Below, in pieces: positions 1 through 10,396 of a DNA stretch of 64,000 nt. The position numbers and the translations under genes are program-made. Origin of the DNA: Cichorium intybus. Its lineage: Eukaryota; Streptophyta; Magnoliopsida; Asterales; Asteraceae. The notes under the pieces were generated by a model. That model saw nothing but the letters and a program-made list of their open reading frames with translations, searched no databases and was not told the origin of the DNA. Every line of letters starts with the position of its first letter. Position 1 is the stretch's first letter. The stretch covers positions 79,477,357-79,541,356 of the forward strand of contig CM042017.1 of assembly GCA_023525715.1 (NCBI GenBank). The letters are read 5' to 3'.

Positions 1-1131
1 TCTCAACCTGAGAATCCTGCAACTTGGGCACAACTTTGGGTACTCATGTATAACAGCTACCAAGTGCAGAAGGACCAGGCTGATGCTCTTGAAAAATTGC
101 AAGTTTCATTAGATAAGTTAGAGAAAAGTTGGAAATATCCGCCACCCTCGCCAGAACCTGAGGCGAGTGATTTTAATACTGATGATATGGTGTGTGAACC
201 TGCATCACCTGAGCATGTGATGGAAGGGCATACACCTTGGGAAAGTCAAGAGACCATTGAGAGGGTCGAAAATGTTGTTGAGGAAGAGGTTGTAGGTGAC
301 AATGCTTCCCCTGACTCAACAGTTTTTGATGTTTTTGGAAATGTTGATAATATTGATATGGTGATGAGTGAATCCATACCATCACCAGACAATTTGGTTA
401 AGGAGGATGTTGTGGAGGGGGCTGTAAGTAACAGTACAGATCCCAGCCCAACAATTCCCGAAATTGTTGAAGTTATTGATACTTTTGAGGGAGGGGGCAT
501 AGATGACAATACTACCCCCGACCCTATAGTTTTTGAAAATTTTGAAAGTAAGGATCTGGTGATGGCTGACTTTATATCACCACCAGATGAAACCAGTTGC
601 TCACTCTTGGTCCCGATCCACCTGTTGGACGATGATCAAGAAGATGATGCTGACGAGTTGGTCTTTGAAAATAATAAACATGATTTTATCGCTACTCATG
701 ATCCATTCATGAATGGAAAATTAGATGTGATCAACACCATCGATGAGGATATATGGAAGCATACCGATATGTTGCCTTCCGATCCCATTCGATTGGAACA
801 CCTTTATTGGTACTGCAAGCCAAAATTGCAAACTGAAGATAGCACACTAGACGCAAGCAAAATGAAATCTGCAAAACAATTACTGGGAGAGGCACTGGGC
901 GTGCTTCATATCAAGCCTGTGATCTTGAAGAGATACCGAAGGAAGGACCGAGCTTGGTGGGTTAAAGCTATTTCTAAGCATTCGCGTGAAATAATCAGAA
1001 AACGACAACCGGGCAGCAGCAGAGGAACCGGCAAACCGTTCGACCCAGGAAAGCTGGAAGAGTATCGGGTCAACGAGGGAACGGTGGAGGCTGAAATGCA
1101 GCAGAGACATATGGCGTACGACCCACCGTAG
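1..1131 (+). CDS. Unidentified acidic ORF, 5' partial, in 3' part of a Tat/Athila-like element
   Basis: The frame is open from the first base of the window, so the true start lies to the left; the first Met is at 46 (361 aa from there). The N-terminal half is strongly acidic and Pro/Ser/Thr-rich, with recurring blocks of the type SPDxxVxExV. The last ~110 residues switch to a basic, aromatic-containing module (LEHLYWYCKPKLQ, RYRRKDRAWWVKAISKHS, KRQPGSSRGTGKPFDPGKL). I do not recognise the domain. It lies about 1.4 kb upstream of a purine-rich tract and an LTR in the same orientation, where Tat and Athila elements carry env-like or additional ORFs, so an element-encoded accessory protein is the best inference. 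A captured host gene is the alternative. No frameshift is seen within the window. Confidence 0.6.
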   Translation, partial: SQPENPATWAQLWVLMYNSYQVQKDQADALEKLQVSLDKLEKSWKYPPPSPEPEASDFNTDDMVCEPASPEHVMEGHTPWESQETIERVENVVEEEVVGDNASPDSTVFDVFGNVDNIDMVMSESIPSPDNLVKEDVVEGAVSNSTDPSPTIPEIVEVIDTFEGGGIDDNTTPDPIVFENFESKDLVMADFISPPDETSCSLLVPIHLLDDDQEDDADELVFENNKHDFIATHDPFMNGKLDVINTIDEDIWKHTDMLPSDPIRLEHLYWYCKPKLQTEDSTLDASKMKSAKQLLGEALGVLHIKPVILKRYRRKDRAWWVKAISKHSREIIRKRQPGSSRGTGKPFDPGKLEEYRVNEGTVEAEMQQRHMAYDPP

Positions 1132-2487
1132 CCGCAGAAAGATGGTCCAGCTAAAAGACCGAGCAAAGAAGCGCTTTCGGGAGGCAACCCGATTTTCGAT
1201 AAGTATTTTTATTTGCATTTTTATTTTTGGTCAAAATATCATTGAAGGTAATCATTGAGTGTGGTATGTCCTAAGTGAGGGGTGAGGATGCGTAAGTAGA
1301 AACAAAAAAAAAATTGAAAGTCGCGCCACTAAAATCATTAAATTGCGACGCGGACCGGGAAGAGACCCGATGTGCAGCGGACTTTCGTACAAGCTCGCGA
1401 CGCGGAAATTTTCATGTGGCGTCGTGGATCTTCAACCTTGATCGATTGACACTGGATCTCATAGCATCTACGCGACGCAATCTTGACACTCTGGCGTCGC
1501 GGAGACCGGGAATCAGCAAGGACAGCAACTCGCAATGTGTAATCTTCTTTTGTATTTTGCAACTTTTATTTTGTTAATTTGTTTGTTAGTGTGAATAGTA
1601 TCAATCCAAACTGTGATTGTTGCACCAACTGATCGAGTTGCATAACGCAAGTGTGGGGTCACCGTACCCCTACACTTGTATCATGCTGGCGTGTTTACTG
1701 CTGCGCCCCGACTTCCGAATTTCATCATGAATGACGCGAACGATCGACCCTGCTATAGTATGATCCCGATAATCAAGCAATTCGCCGTTCCTAAGGGGGT
1801 AACTCTTTCTCCCTAGTTCTGAAATATTTTTTGTACAACGAGGGCGTTGTACGGTTTTAAGTGTGAGGTGTGGACGATCGAAAGAGTATTTTTGAAATTT
1901 TTGCAGAAAATAGTCGATTTTCAAAATCTTTAGCAATTTTTTCAAATATTTTAATAGGTTGTAATTTTGAAACGAATAATTTGTGAATGTTTTAGCATCG
2001 GTATTTTTCGAGAAATAATGTTAGTTGTTATCATGCTATGAGTTTAGTCAAATAAGTTGAGTTTTAAGAGTTAGAAGATTGGAATATTTTAGGATTGGAA
2101 TTTAGGAGGGACTGTCAATCAGTGGCCTTTGTTGTTCGAGTCGGTAAGTCTAAAATGGGTGGGACTTATGCACCTTGCCACCTAAGATCGTCTGGTCTGG
2201 GATGGTATTTCTAAAAGCTCGTTACACGGACAACATCGAAAGTCATGGATAGTTCTCTAATGGCCTTTAGAATCTGAATGAGTACGTACACTTTTTGTGG
2301 ACAGAAAATTCGTAATCAAGGGTTCTCTAGAAAGTCATGAATTCCAAATAATATTCTGGTTATGTTTTCACAAACTATTTCACTCTAACTCTTGGGGCAA
2401 TAAGCTTTGAAATTAAACGCATTCAAAAATTGTTTGAGTCTTAGTTAAAATCTGTTAAAAACTCTCTTGCTTGGGGACAAGCAAGGC
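1132..2487 (+). other. Non-coding 3' region of the Tat/Athila-like element
   Basis: No convincing coding potential. It contains a cluster of GCGACGC-type motifs in both orientations at about 1345-1505, in otherwise AT-rich DNA, and an early copy of the phrase CAAGTGTGGGGT near 1648-1660 that recurs at the polypurine tract. Short ORFs here are in random frames and are not supported. Confidence 0.5.
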
Positions 2488-2499
2488 ACAAGTGTGGGG
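2488..2499 (+). other. Polypurine tract-like site
   Basis: ACAAGTGTGGGG immediately precedes TGTTTGACAACGCC, the presumed LTR start. This is the expected position of the plus-strand primer of an LTR retrotransposon. Confidence 0.55.
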
Positions 2500-2703
2500 T
2501 GTTTGACAACGCCTAGTAATATCAAGTATTTTAGGCGTTGTTTAGCCATGTTTTAGTTAATTTATCATTATTAATTGTCTAATATCATTTACTTTTGTGC
2601 CAAAGTGCTTGGGAATGTTTTTAGTGTAAATGGAGGGGTTTTAGGGCATTTCTGGAGAAATTGTGGAGCAAAAAAGGCAAAAAATCGGATCTGGCAGAAA
2701 TAT

Positions 2704-2779
2704 AGGCGCTATCTATCCTAGATAGCGCCTCTATGGTCAATAGCGCCGCTATTTCGTGAGATAGCGCCTCTATCTCGCG
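2704..2779 (+). promoter_or_regulatory. Three consecutive GCGCC palindromes upstream of the TATA box
   Basis: Hairpin 1 (2704-2730) has a perfect 12-bp stem AGGCGCTATCTA with loop TCC. Hairpin 2 (2739-2753) is AATAGCG-C-CGCTATT. Hairpin 3 (2755-2779) has stem CGTGAGATAG against CTATCTCGCG with loop CGCCT and one G.T pair. All share the ATAGCGCC core and end about 110 bp upstream of the TATA box. A role as enhancer or protein-binding site is inference. Confidence 0.6.
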
Positions 2780-2891
2780 ACTGGATAAAATCTTCATTTT
2801 TGAATTTCAAATTCCGAGATTGCGGGATAAGGCAACACGCGCGCCGCGAATTCTATATACCCGCAACGCGGCAACCCTAATTTCGCACAAC

Positions 2892-2899
2892 TATAAATA
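2892..2899 (+). promoter_or_regulatory. TATA box of the Tat/Athila-like LTR
   Basis: TATAAATA about 390 bp into the LTR, followed by GC-richer sequence, as expected for the U3/R boundary region. Confidence 0.5.
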
Positions 2900-3565
2900 C
2901 CGGAGTCCCGTCCGACTTTTCACTCATCCCGGGATGTGAAGGAGGGATCCGAAGGCACAATTTCGTCAGTTTTTCAATGGGAATCAATATTTTGGTTAGT
3001 AATTTAGTTTTTTTCTTGTTTTATCAACTCGGTATCGAGGTATTCCAGAATTGGGATTTCCATCGATTGCTCGATGTTTGTTTGGATTCGTAATTTCTGA
3101 TTTCAGTAGAATAGTTGATAGTTTAGATCTGATATTTGAGTGTTTGGATATTGGTTTGATGTTTGGTTTTTGATTTATAAAAGTTAATCATTCGGTTCAA
3201 GTTATATTGCACTTTTTCGGTATTGTTACTGTTGAATGCTTGTTTGGATGTTTTGGGATTGTCATTGCTTCTGATTTTTCTGTAATTTACTTCTGGAATC
3301 AGTAAGTAATCTTAGTTTATAGTTTGGAGTAGTTTAGTTTAGTGAATGATTGTTTTGATTTTTTTAGTATTGTTTCGGTATTCGTTTTGTGATGGTTTTT
3401 GGGAAAGTAGAAGCAATACCGCTGACTGTAGAGTGACACTACAGTTGGTATACTGTCGTTCTATCTTGACCACCAAACTCCTACGGATCGACCTTGCTAC
3501 CGCTATACTAGTGTGTGTAAGGTTTATTTTACTATTTTTGACCGCACGACGACCTAGGCGTGTCA

Positions 3566-4260
3566 GTTGCCCTCATAGCTGGAGGATTAATGTATGGTTC
3601 AGTAGAGAGAAAGGTTGATTAATTGTTTAATAAATCAATAGAAAATAAATAAATGGTTTATTAATATATTTAAGTGTTAATATATTAATTGGAAACTATA
3701 ATAATTAATTAAGATTTAATCTAGAATTAATTAGATTTAATTTAGTGATTAAATAAATTAATTAAAGGTGCAGGGACTGGTTTGTATTTATTCAATAGTT
3801 GAATAACTGGCAGAGAGAAAACCAGGGACCAAAATGGCGCCAACCTGGAGGCTCCTCCAGGGATTGGCGAAAACCCTAGTTAGGGTTTAGAAGCCTGGTC
3901 CAAGTGGTTAAACAGGCTTGCCCACTAAGGAGGCTCCTTAGGGTTTCAGGTGTAACCCTTGGAGGCTATAAAAGGAACCTCCTGGCTCCCTTATTTCCTA
4001 CGCCAACTAGAACCAGAGGATCTCTGCTGAACTGTCTTCTCTATTGCTTTGGGTGTGACTTGCATTTGAGGCAGGATAATTTGCTGCTAGCTTTAAGAAC
4101 AAGATCAAGAAAAGATTGGTTATTCTTATTTGATCTTTAGAATTTAAATGTTGGCCTTAGCTTTTAGTTTATAATCTTCATAGAAGAAAACATAGATCTT
4201 TCTAGGGTTGCATGTGAACCATAAGAATTGTTTGTTCATTGTTTGCTTAAAAACCCTTCT
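3566..4260 (+). repeat. Copia 5' LTR, lacking its first 65 bp
   Basis: Starts at GTTGCCCTCATAGC, which matches 10462 in the 3' LTR. It ends CCCTTCT where the other copies end CTTCA, so the terminal CA has mutated to CT. Relatives of this LTR occur at 10397-11159, 14884-15664 and 20786-21552. Confidence 0.85.
3844..3982 (+). promoter_or_regulatory. Copia promoter with GGAGGCT palindromes and TATA box
   Basis: Three palindromes built on AGGAGGCTCCT: 3844-3861 (stem CCTGGAGG, loop CT), 3925-3941 (stem CTAAGGAG, one-base loop) and 3961-3982, in which GGAGG and CCTCC flank the TATA box TATAAAA. The last two are retained in the 3' LTR copy at about 10820-10880. Confidence 0.6.
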
Positions 4261-4261
4261 G

Positions 4262-4273
4262 TGGTATCAGAGC
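4262..4273 (+). other. Primer binding site (initiator Met-tRNA type) of the copia element
   Basis: TGGTATCAGAGC one base after the 5' LTR, complementary to the 3' end of plant initiator Met-tRNA. It fixes the LTR boundary. Confidence 0.85.
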
Positions 4274-5520
4274 TATGACTTTGTTTTCTTGTGAATTGAT
4301 TTGAACTGTTTTTGCCTTGAGTGTTTTTGCGAAAAACACCTCTTGGAAGAGGCCATCATTGAATTCAAGGCTAGGGTTTCCTAACCCTAGCCGCCACCCT
4401 TGGTCCCCCCTTGATTTGCTTGCCTTTTATAAGTAGGTTGTTATTTATGGCAATTATTGGATAATTAAAATAACTGGAACCCCTTATCTATTGCATGCAA
4501 TTTTCGTGACCTAGGGATAAGGGTTAGGAAATTAATTTGATTAATTTTTGTGATTCCCTTATTAGATTTAATTAATTTAATTAATTGTTTAATTAAAAGA
4601 TAAATTAAATCAGCTTAAAGAATTGATTTAAATTTTCGAAAAATAGATTAAAATTTGTGAAAATTAAGAATAAATTAATTCTAAAATATTTTAATAAGAT
4701 TAAAATATATCTTATATATTTATGATTAAAGTTAATATTTATATATAAGAAAAGTGGTTAGTCTTACCGTTAGTAGGCCTCATTCACAAAACTGTCCTAT
4801 AAAGAAGATATAAGGCGACTGACTATAAAATGGTAGTCTAATGGGTATCTACTCTTACCCACCGCTCTCCTGGTCAGTCGAGTGTCGTTAGCCGAACGGG
4901 TTTGATACAACCGCTAAGCCTCTTAAAAGTATAATGCTATAATTGAAAGTACTAGAACTTTAAGCAAATCCCAATCTAGTTAGTTTAGGTTAAAAAAATG
5001 TGAATTGGTGCTAATCCATGGAATTGCATATTGCACTTTGTGGAACATTGGTGGAGCGTGTGTGGTTTACTGGCACACCAACTGGGGTCCGTAAAGAGTC
5101 GCAATGGGTTTCTCGATTTTGTCATTATTAACGGAGCGTGTGTGGTTAACCGGCACATTAATTAGAGATGACAATTGACTTCAAGAGTACCGAGCAACTT
5201 GAATGGTTATTCACACCTGGTTTGTGATCCTCGGTATCCCAGTCACAAACAAACGGGGCATTCCCGAGATTAAAACATGTTATCGAACAGTTCGATAAAT
5301 CTCAAATGAAACTAGGAATTCCATTATAATTAGATTATTTTCCGCACTGGAATTGGCTGAATCGTCATTCGCCTACCTTATAAAATTTACAATAAAGATT
5401 ACGGCATCCCTCTTCAATATTGTAGATTGTTATTGTAGGATCCTAGCCTTATATTTATTCTTGGGTGAATATAAGGATTATTTAATAATGTCTAATTAAA
5501 ACTACCTTCTTCTTATTCAG
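4274..5520 (+). other. Copia 5' leader, AT-rich, non-coding
   Basis: No supported ORF. It holds a direct repeat of GGAGCGTGTGTGGTT (about 5054 and 5134), each followed by a CGGCACA/TGGCACA motif. It ends in a pyrimidine run and AG directly before the gag ATG at 5521, which resembles a 3' splice site. Confidence 0.5.
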
Positions 5521-5955
5521 ATGTGTTCTGACCAATCCGTTCCCCACTCAAATCCCGGTAATGTCACCTCGATTATGTCATTGTGCTCAAAAGTGACGTT
5601 GGACGACACTAACTACAATGATTGGATCCGTAACATCAAAATGGCTCTAAGGTTTGAACACAAAGAGTATGTTCTGGAAACCGAGCTAGTTGAGGTTGAC
5701 CCAGATACCGCTACTCCAGAGGAAGTCGTCGCGTACACCAAACACTCAGATGATGCGACCAAAGTGGCCTGCATCATGATCGCTACCATGAACCCTGAAC
5801 TACAACGTATCTATGAGGACTATTGGCCTTACGAGATGGACAAAGAGCTCGCGGAAAAGTTTCGCAAGGAAGAGGGCATCGAAAGGCGTGAGGTTGTAAA
5901 AGCTTTCACTAACGGCAAGCCTAAAGATGGAGAGTCTATCTGCACTCATGTGTAA
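5521..5955 (+). pseudogene. Copia gag, N-terminal part, ended by an in-frame stop
   Basis: Residues 20-50 (KVTLDDTNYNDWIRNIKMAL) are the typical start of a copia capsid (UBN2-like) protein, which packages element RNA into cytoplasmic particles. The frame runs to a TAA at 5953-5955 after ICTHV and then continues in the same frame, so this is a nonsense mutation and not the natural end. The start is chosen as the first Met after the pyrimidine-rich leader end; it aligns with the usual short N-terminus of this family. Confidence 0.8.
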
Positions 5956-7788
5956 ATGATGCATGGTTACGTGAAGAGGCTTAGGAAGCTGGAAATGCAT
6001 GTTCATGAGGATTTAGCTGTTGACATAGTGCTAAACTCCTTGCTTAGTTCTTATGACCAGTTCACACTGGCGTATCATTTGAACAACAATCAGGCGACCC
6101 TGGCTAAATTACACCGCATGCTTCGTACTGCTGAAGACGGGATGAAGGGAAAAGGTCTGCTCCTTGTCAACCCGTTTGTCCTGGATATTGGCTATGGCAA
6201 GGGAAAGAAACAGAAGGGCCCTCCGAAGCAAAACTGGAGGGAAAAGACTCATGTCGGGACATCTAGCAGTGCCCCGAGAGCCAAGTCTTTTGACATTCCG
6301 CACGTCACGAATCCCAAAGAGGCTGACTGTTTTTACTGCAAGCAAAAGGGTCACTGGAAGAGAATATGCCCCACGTATCTGCAAGACATCAAGGATGGAA
6401 AAGTGAAGCCATCACAAGCAGGTACATATTCTATATCTAATAACTCACCTTCTTCCTGTTCTTGGGTCCTTGATACAGGATGTGGTTTTCATATATGTTC
6501 TGATTTGCAGGGCCTAAAGGAAAGTACGGAGCTGGAGCACGGTAGATTGAACCTGGTCATAGGCAATAGGCGAACGTCACCTGTTACCAAGATCGGTGTC
6601 TATAGATTAGTGCTTAGTAGTGGAGTCTGTTTAGATTTACATAATTGTTGCTATTCGCCTGATATGGCAAAGAACATAATTTCCTTTCATGCATTGTTCA
6701 GACAGGGCTTTTATTATGAATTTAATAAATTGAACGGTTTAATTTCTGTCTTCAAAAATGTTGTTTTTATATTTAATGCTATGCATTGTGATGGAGTGTA
6801 TGAATCTATTATGTGTGTTGCTAATTATGGTAAAAATGTTTTGGCTATTGATTCTTCAAGCGGTATAGAAAAGGCGTGTCTGTGGCACTGTCGCCTTGGC
6901 CATATCAACAAGAAACGCATCGGCCAACTCCAAAAGGACGGAGTGTTGGAATCATTCGACCTCGGGTCGGATGATGTATGCGAATCTTGCTTGCTTGGAA
7001 AGATGACAAAATCACCATTCAAAGGTTCCTTTCAAAGAGGTGAAGGTTTGTTGGATATCATACACATAGATGTGTGTGGTCCCTTCAGAACAACCACAAA
7101 GGATGGCACGTGGTTCTATGTGACCTTTACTGACGATTTCAGTAGATATGGGTATATCTACTTAATCAAGAATAAGTTAGATACCTTTGAAAAGTTTAAA
7201 GAGTTTAAAAACGAAGTAGAAAATCAATTGGGCAGAAAGATAAAGATGCTTAGATCCGACAGAGGCGGTGAGTATCTTAGTATCGAGTTTCTCGATTACC
7301 TCAAGGAATGTGGAATTGTTTCACAGTTGTCGCCACCAAGAACACCTCAGTTGAACGGTGTTCCTGAAAGGCGAAATCGAACCTTGTTGGACATGGTTCG
7401 TTCCATGATTAGTCGAGCTTCACTTCCAATCCATTTCTGGGGGTATGTCTTAGAGACTGCAGCCCATATCCTAAATCTTGTCCCAACCGAGAAGGTTGCG
7501 AAAACACCGCACGAGATGTGGACGGGGAAAGTTCCCTCGTTGGCACACATCAAAGTCTGGGGCTATGAGGCTTTCGTAAGACGGGAGACTCATGACAAGC
7601 TCGCGGAAAGAAGTGAGAGGTGTTTCTTCATCGGATACCCGAAACAGTCATTTGGATACTTGTTCTATAGACCGAGCGAGGACGTGGTCTTTGTAGCAAG
7701 ACGGGGGTTCTTTCGAGAGAGAACTCATTTCCAAAGAGGACAGTGGGAGTACGATCGATCTCGAAGAAATTCAGGAGACGCCCGATGA
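5956..7788 (+). pseudogene. Copia gag C-terminus, protease and integrase
   Basis: Same frame as the preceding gag fragment. Order: rest of capsid; zinc knuckle CFYCKQKGHWKRIC (CX2CX4HX4C); aspartic protease with the motif VLDTGCGFHIC (DTG); integrase zinc finger (HCRLGH...CESCLLGK); DDE core with DVCGPF, DDFSRYGY and, near the end of the core, PERRNRTL carrying the catalytic Glu. Integrase and protease motifs look intact. The frame is lost near 7710, where the expected reading moves to another frame; the remaining residues to 7788 are frameshift product. Confidence 0.85.
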
Positions 7789-8851
7789 AACAACCTTAGA
7801 AGAAACTAGCAACCAACATGAGGAAGAAGTTCCTGTTGGACCCACCGACATCTCATTGCCCCTTAGGCGTTTGGGTAGAGTTAGCATGCCGCCTGAGTTT
7901 TATGGTTTCCATATTACTTCGGACAGTGACACATTGGTCAGTGATCGTACATTGACTAATTTGGATGAGCCAGCTAACTACCGCAAAGCAGTGGCGGGCC
8001 TCGAGTCTGCCAAGTGGAAAGAGGCAATGGACAGCGAGATCAAGTCCATGTATGGCAATCAAGTTTGGAACTTGGTTGACAATGTGCCGGGTCGTAAGAC
8101 AGTCGGGTGCAAATGGATCTTCAAAAAGAAGACCGACATGGATGGTAAAGTACATACTTATAAAGCTCGGCTGGTTGCGAAGGGATTCACTCAAACTCCG
8201 GGGGTTGACTATGATGAAACCTTCTCACCAGTAGCCAAGATTAAGTCTATCAGGATAATGTTTGCCATAGCTGCATTTTATGATTATGAAATTTGGCAGA
8301 TGGATGTCAAAACCGCCTTCCTTAACGGGAAACTGACTGAGGATGTTTATATGAATCAGCCAGAAGGTTTTGTAGACACAAAGCATCCTGATAGAGTATG
8401 TAAGCTTGAAAGATCAATCTACGGGTTGAAGCAAGCATCTCACAGCTGGAATCTCTGCTTCCATGAGAAAGTCAAAGAGTTTGGCTTCTCTAGGAGTGAA
8501 GATGAGTCCTGTGTATATGTGAAGGCTAGTGGGAGTATAGTCACTTTTCTGGTGCTGTATGTTGATGACATACTGCTCATGGGAAACGACATTTCGACCT
8601 TGCAAGATGTCAAGTCTTGGCTCGGGAAGTGTTTCGCCATGAAAGACTTAGGAGAAGCTGCTTATATTCTCAGGATAAGAATACTTAGAGATAGAAAGAG
8701 AAAATTAATAGGTCTGAGCCAGTGTACATATTTGGAAATGGTGTTAAAAAGGTTTAACATGGAAAATTCCAAGAAGGGAGAGCTACCAATCCAAAGTAAT
8801 GCTAAACTGAGTAAGACTTAAAGTCCGAGTACCGATGAGGAAATAGCTTAG
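7710..8851 (+). pseudogene. Copia reverse transcriptase
   Basis: After the frameshift, reading resumes in frame 2. RVT_2-type polymerase: WKEAMDSEIKSM, the WKSIFKKK-like block (GCKWIFKKKTDMDG), KARLVAKGFTQTPGVDYDETFSPV, DVKTAFLNG and the catalytic YVDDILLMG near 8560-8590. Copies element RNA into cDNA. In-frame stops at 8819-8821 (TAA) and 8849-8851 (TAG) follow the thumb region, so the polyprotein is not translatable as a whole. Confidence 0.85.
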
Positions 8852-9549
8852 ATGAGTCGGGTACCTTATGCTTCGGCAGTAGGGTCGATCATGTATGCTA
8901 TGACATGTACTCGTCCCCACGTATCCTTTGCACTGAGCATGGTTAGTCAGTTCCAGGGTAATCCTGGATGGCACATTGGATTGCGGTTAAGAACATACTC
9001 AAGTATTTGCGAAGGACAAAGAATATGGTATTAGTCCTTGGTGGCAGTGATGACTTAAAAGTGAGTGGATATACAGATGCCAGCTTCCAGACATATAGGG
9101 ACAGTGGTCGGTCCCAGTCGGGCTTGGTATTTCTTTTGAACGGTGGAGCGGTCACTTGGAAAAGTTCCAAGCAAGAAACGGTGGCTGATTCAACATGCGA
9201 ATGAGAGTACATTGCAGCGAGTGAAGCGTCTAAAGAAGTGGCTTGACTGAAGAACTTCATCGGGGATCTTGGAGTTGTCCCGAGCATTCAGGAGCCGGTG
9301 GAACTTTTCTGCGATAACGAAGGAGCGGTCGCTTTGACAAAGGAACCGCGAGACCATGGAAAGTCCAGGCATATCGAAAGAAAGTACCACTATATTCGAC
9401 ATCAAGTAGAAGAATGTCACTTACTAGTTAAGAGAGTATCATCAGCAAACAATCCTGCTGATCTTTTGACTAAGACACTAAGCAGGATCAATCATAATCA
9501 ACATGCTACGAGCATTGGAATGAAGGATGATATTAGTTTTAGTAATTAG
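8852..9549 (+). pseudogene. Copia RNase H domain and C-terminus
   Basis: Starts with the typical link MSRVPYASAVGSIMYAMTCT, shifts frame near 8960, then reads SGYTDASFQTYRDSGRSQSG, SWKSSKQETVADS-like and the C-terminal ADLLTKTLS. A TGA near 9202 and a second TGA near 9245 interrupt it. RNase H removes the RNA template during reverse transcription. Ends at TAG 9547-9549. Confidence 0.8.
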
Positions 9550-10396
9550 ATAGATTTTGAAACTTGTAACGATACAAATGTAATTGACTTGGTGATTTTA
9601 TAATGGAGATTTATAAATAAGTATTGTTACTGCCTTTGTCAATTGTTTATTATTGTGTTTCTATATTTGCATGTTTAACTTCCTAAGTAATTAGATTATT
9701 TAAAATTCCACAGTCGATCATACTGTTAGGGAGTAAGTGTGAACGAAGACTGTCATGAATCGGTTGTAGACTGTCTAAGGAGTTAGACATTGCAGTAAGA
9801 CTGATACAACGTTCATGAGTACTTAGAAAATAGAGATTTGAGTATTGGATAAACCTGCGCTTAACAGATTGCTTCATGGATTACATCACGAGCAACGTTA
9901 AGACGATAATATCCTTTGATCTTTAAGTGGAGAGATATGATCTGTAGATTGCAAGGCAGTTGCTTATTGATAATGTGAAAACATGCCGGTAGCTCGGTGT
10001 TATAAAACACATTGTTGTGAATACTCTGGCGGTAAAAGTTACGGACATATAAGTCGAAAGTTATCCGTCCCCTGACCTGATGGGAAATAGATATCTGTAG
10101 GCCTCTCGATGATTTTGAAGTTGACTGAAAGTGTTGGCCAACCGAGACTAAATTGATGTGTTCAATTAGTAGTCTCAAAAGTCATATGCAAATCAGAAAG
10201 AAACAGAGTATCGGACCGAGATTGATCTTAATCCATGTCTTGAGTCTGAAAATATCATGTTGGACGGAGGATCATCTGATCGCTTATCTTTGGACAGAAC
10301 TGACTATGTCAGAGTACAGAAACAGTTTCTAGTAAACTGATGTTAATCAGAAGGTAAAAGGACAATTAAAGTCATAGACTTATCTAAGTGGGAGAC
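9550..10396 (+). other. Copia 3' non-coding region with polypurine tract
   Basis: No coding potential. It ends in AAGTGGGAGAC (10386-10396) directly before the 3' LTR, the polypurine tract. Confidence 0.6.

Larger units (their letters stand above)
2500..3565 (+). repeat. 3' LTR of a Tat/Athila-like element, 3'-truncated
   Basis: The LTR begins TGTTTGACAACGCCTAG. At the other end CTAGGCGTGTCA is the near inverse complement of that start, which marks the terminal inverted repeat of one LTR; only the last few bases seem missing. A TATA box (TATAAATA, 2892-2899) lies in the middle. The end abuts a 5'-truncated copia LTR at 3566, so this is a deletion or recombination junction, not a clean insertion. 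The other LTR and the pol genes lie outside the window, so assignment to Tat/Athila rests on layout and the AAGTGTGGGG tract only. Confidence 0.6.

Noticed and set aside
4262..4273. Initiator Met-tRNA match as a tRNA gene
   Set aside because: Only the 12-nt primer complement is present, at LTR borders; no cloverleaf.
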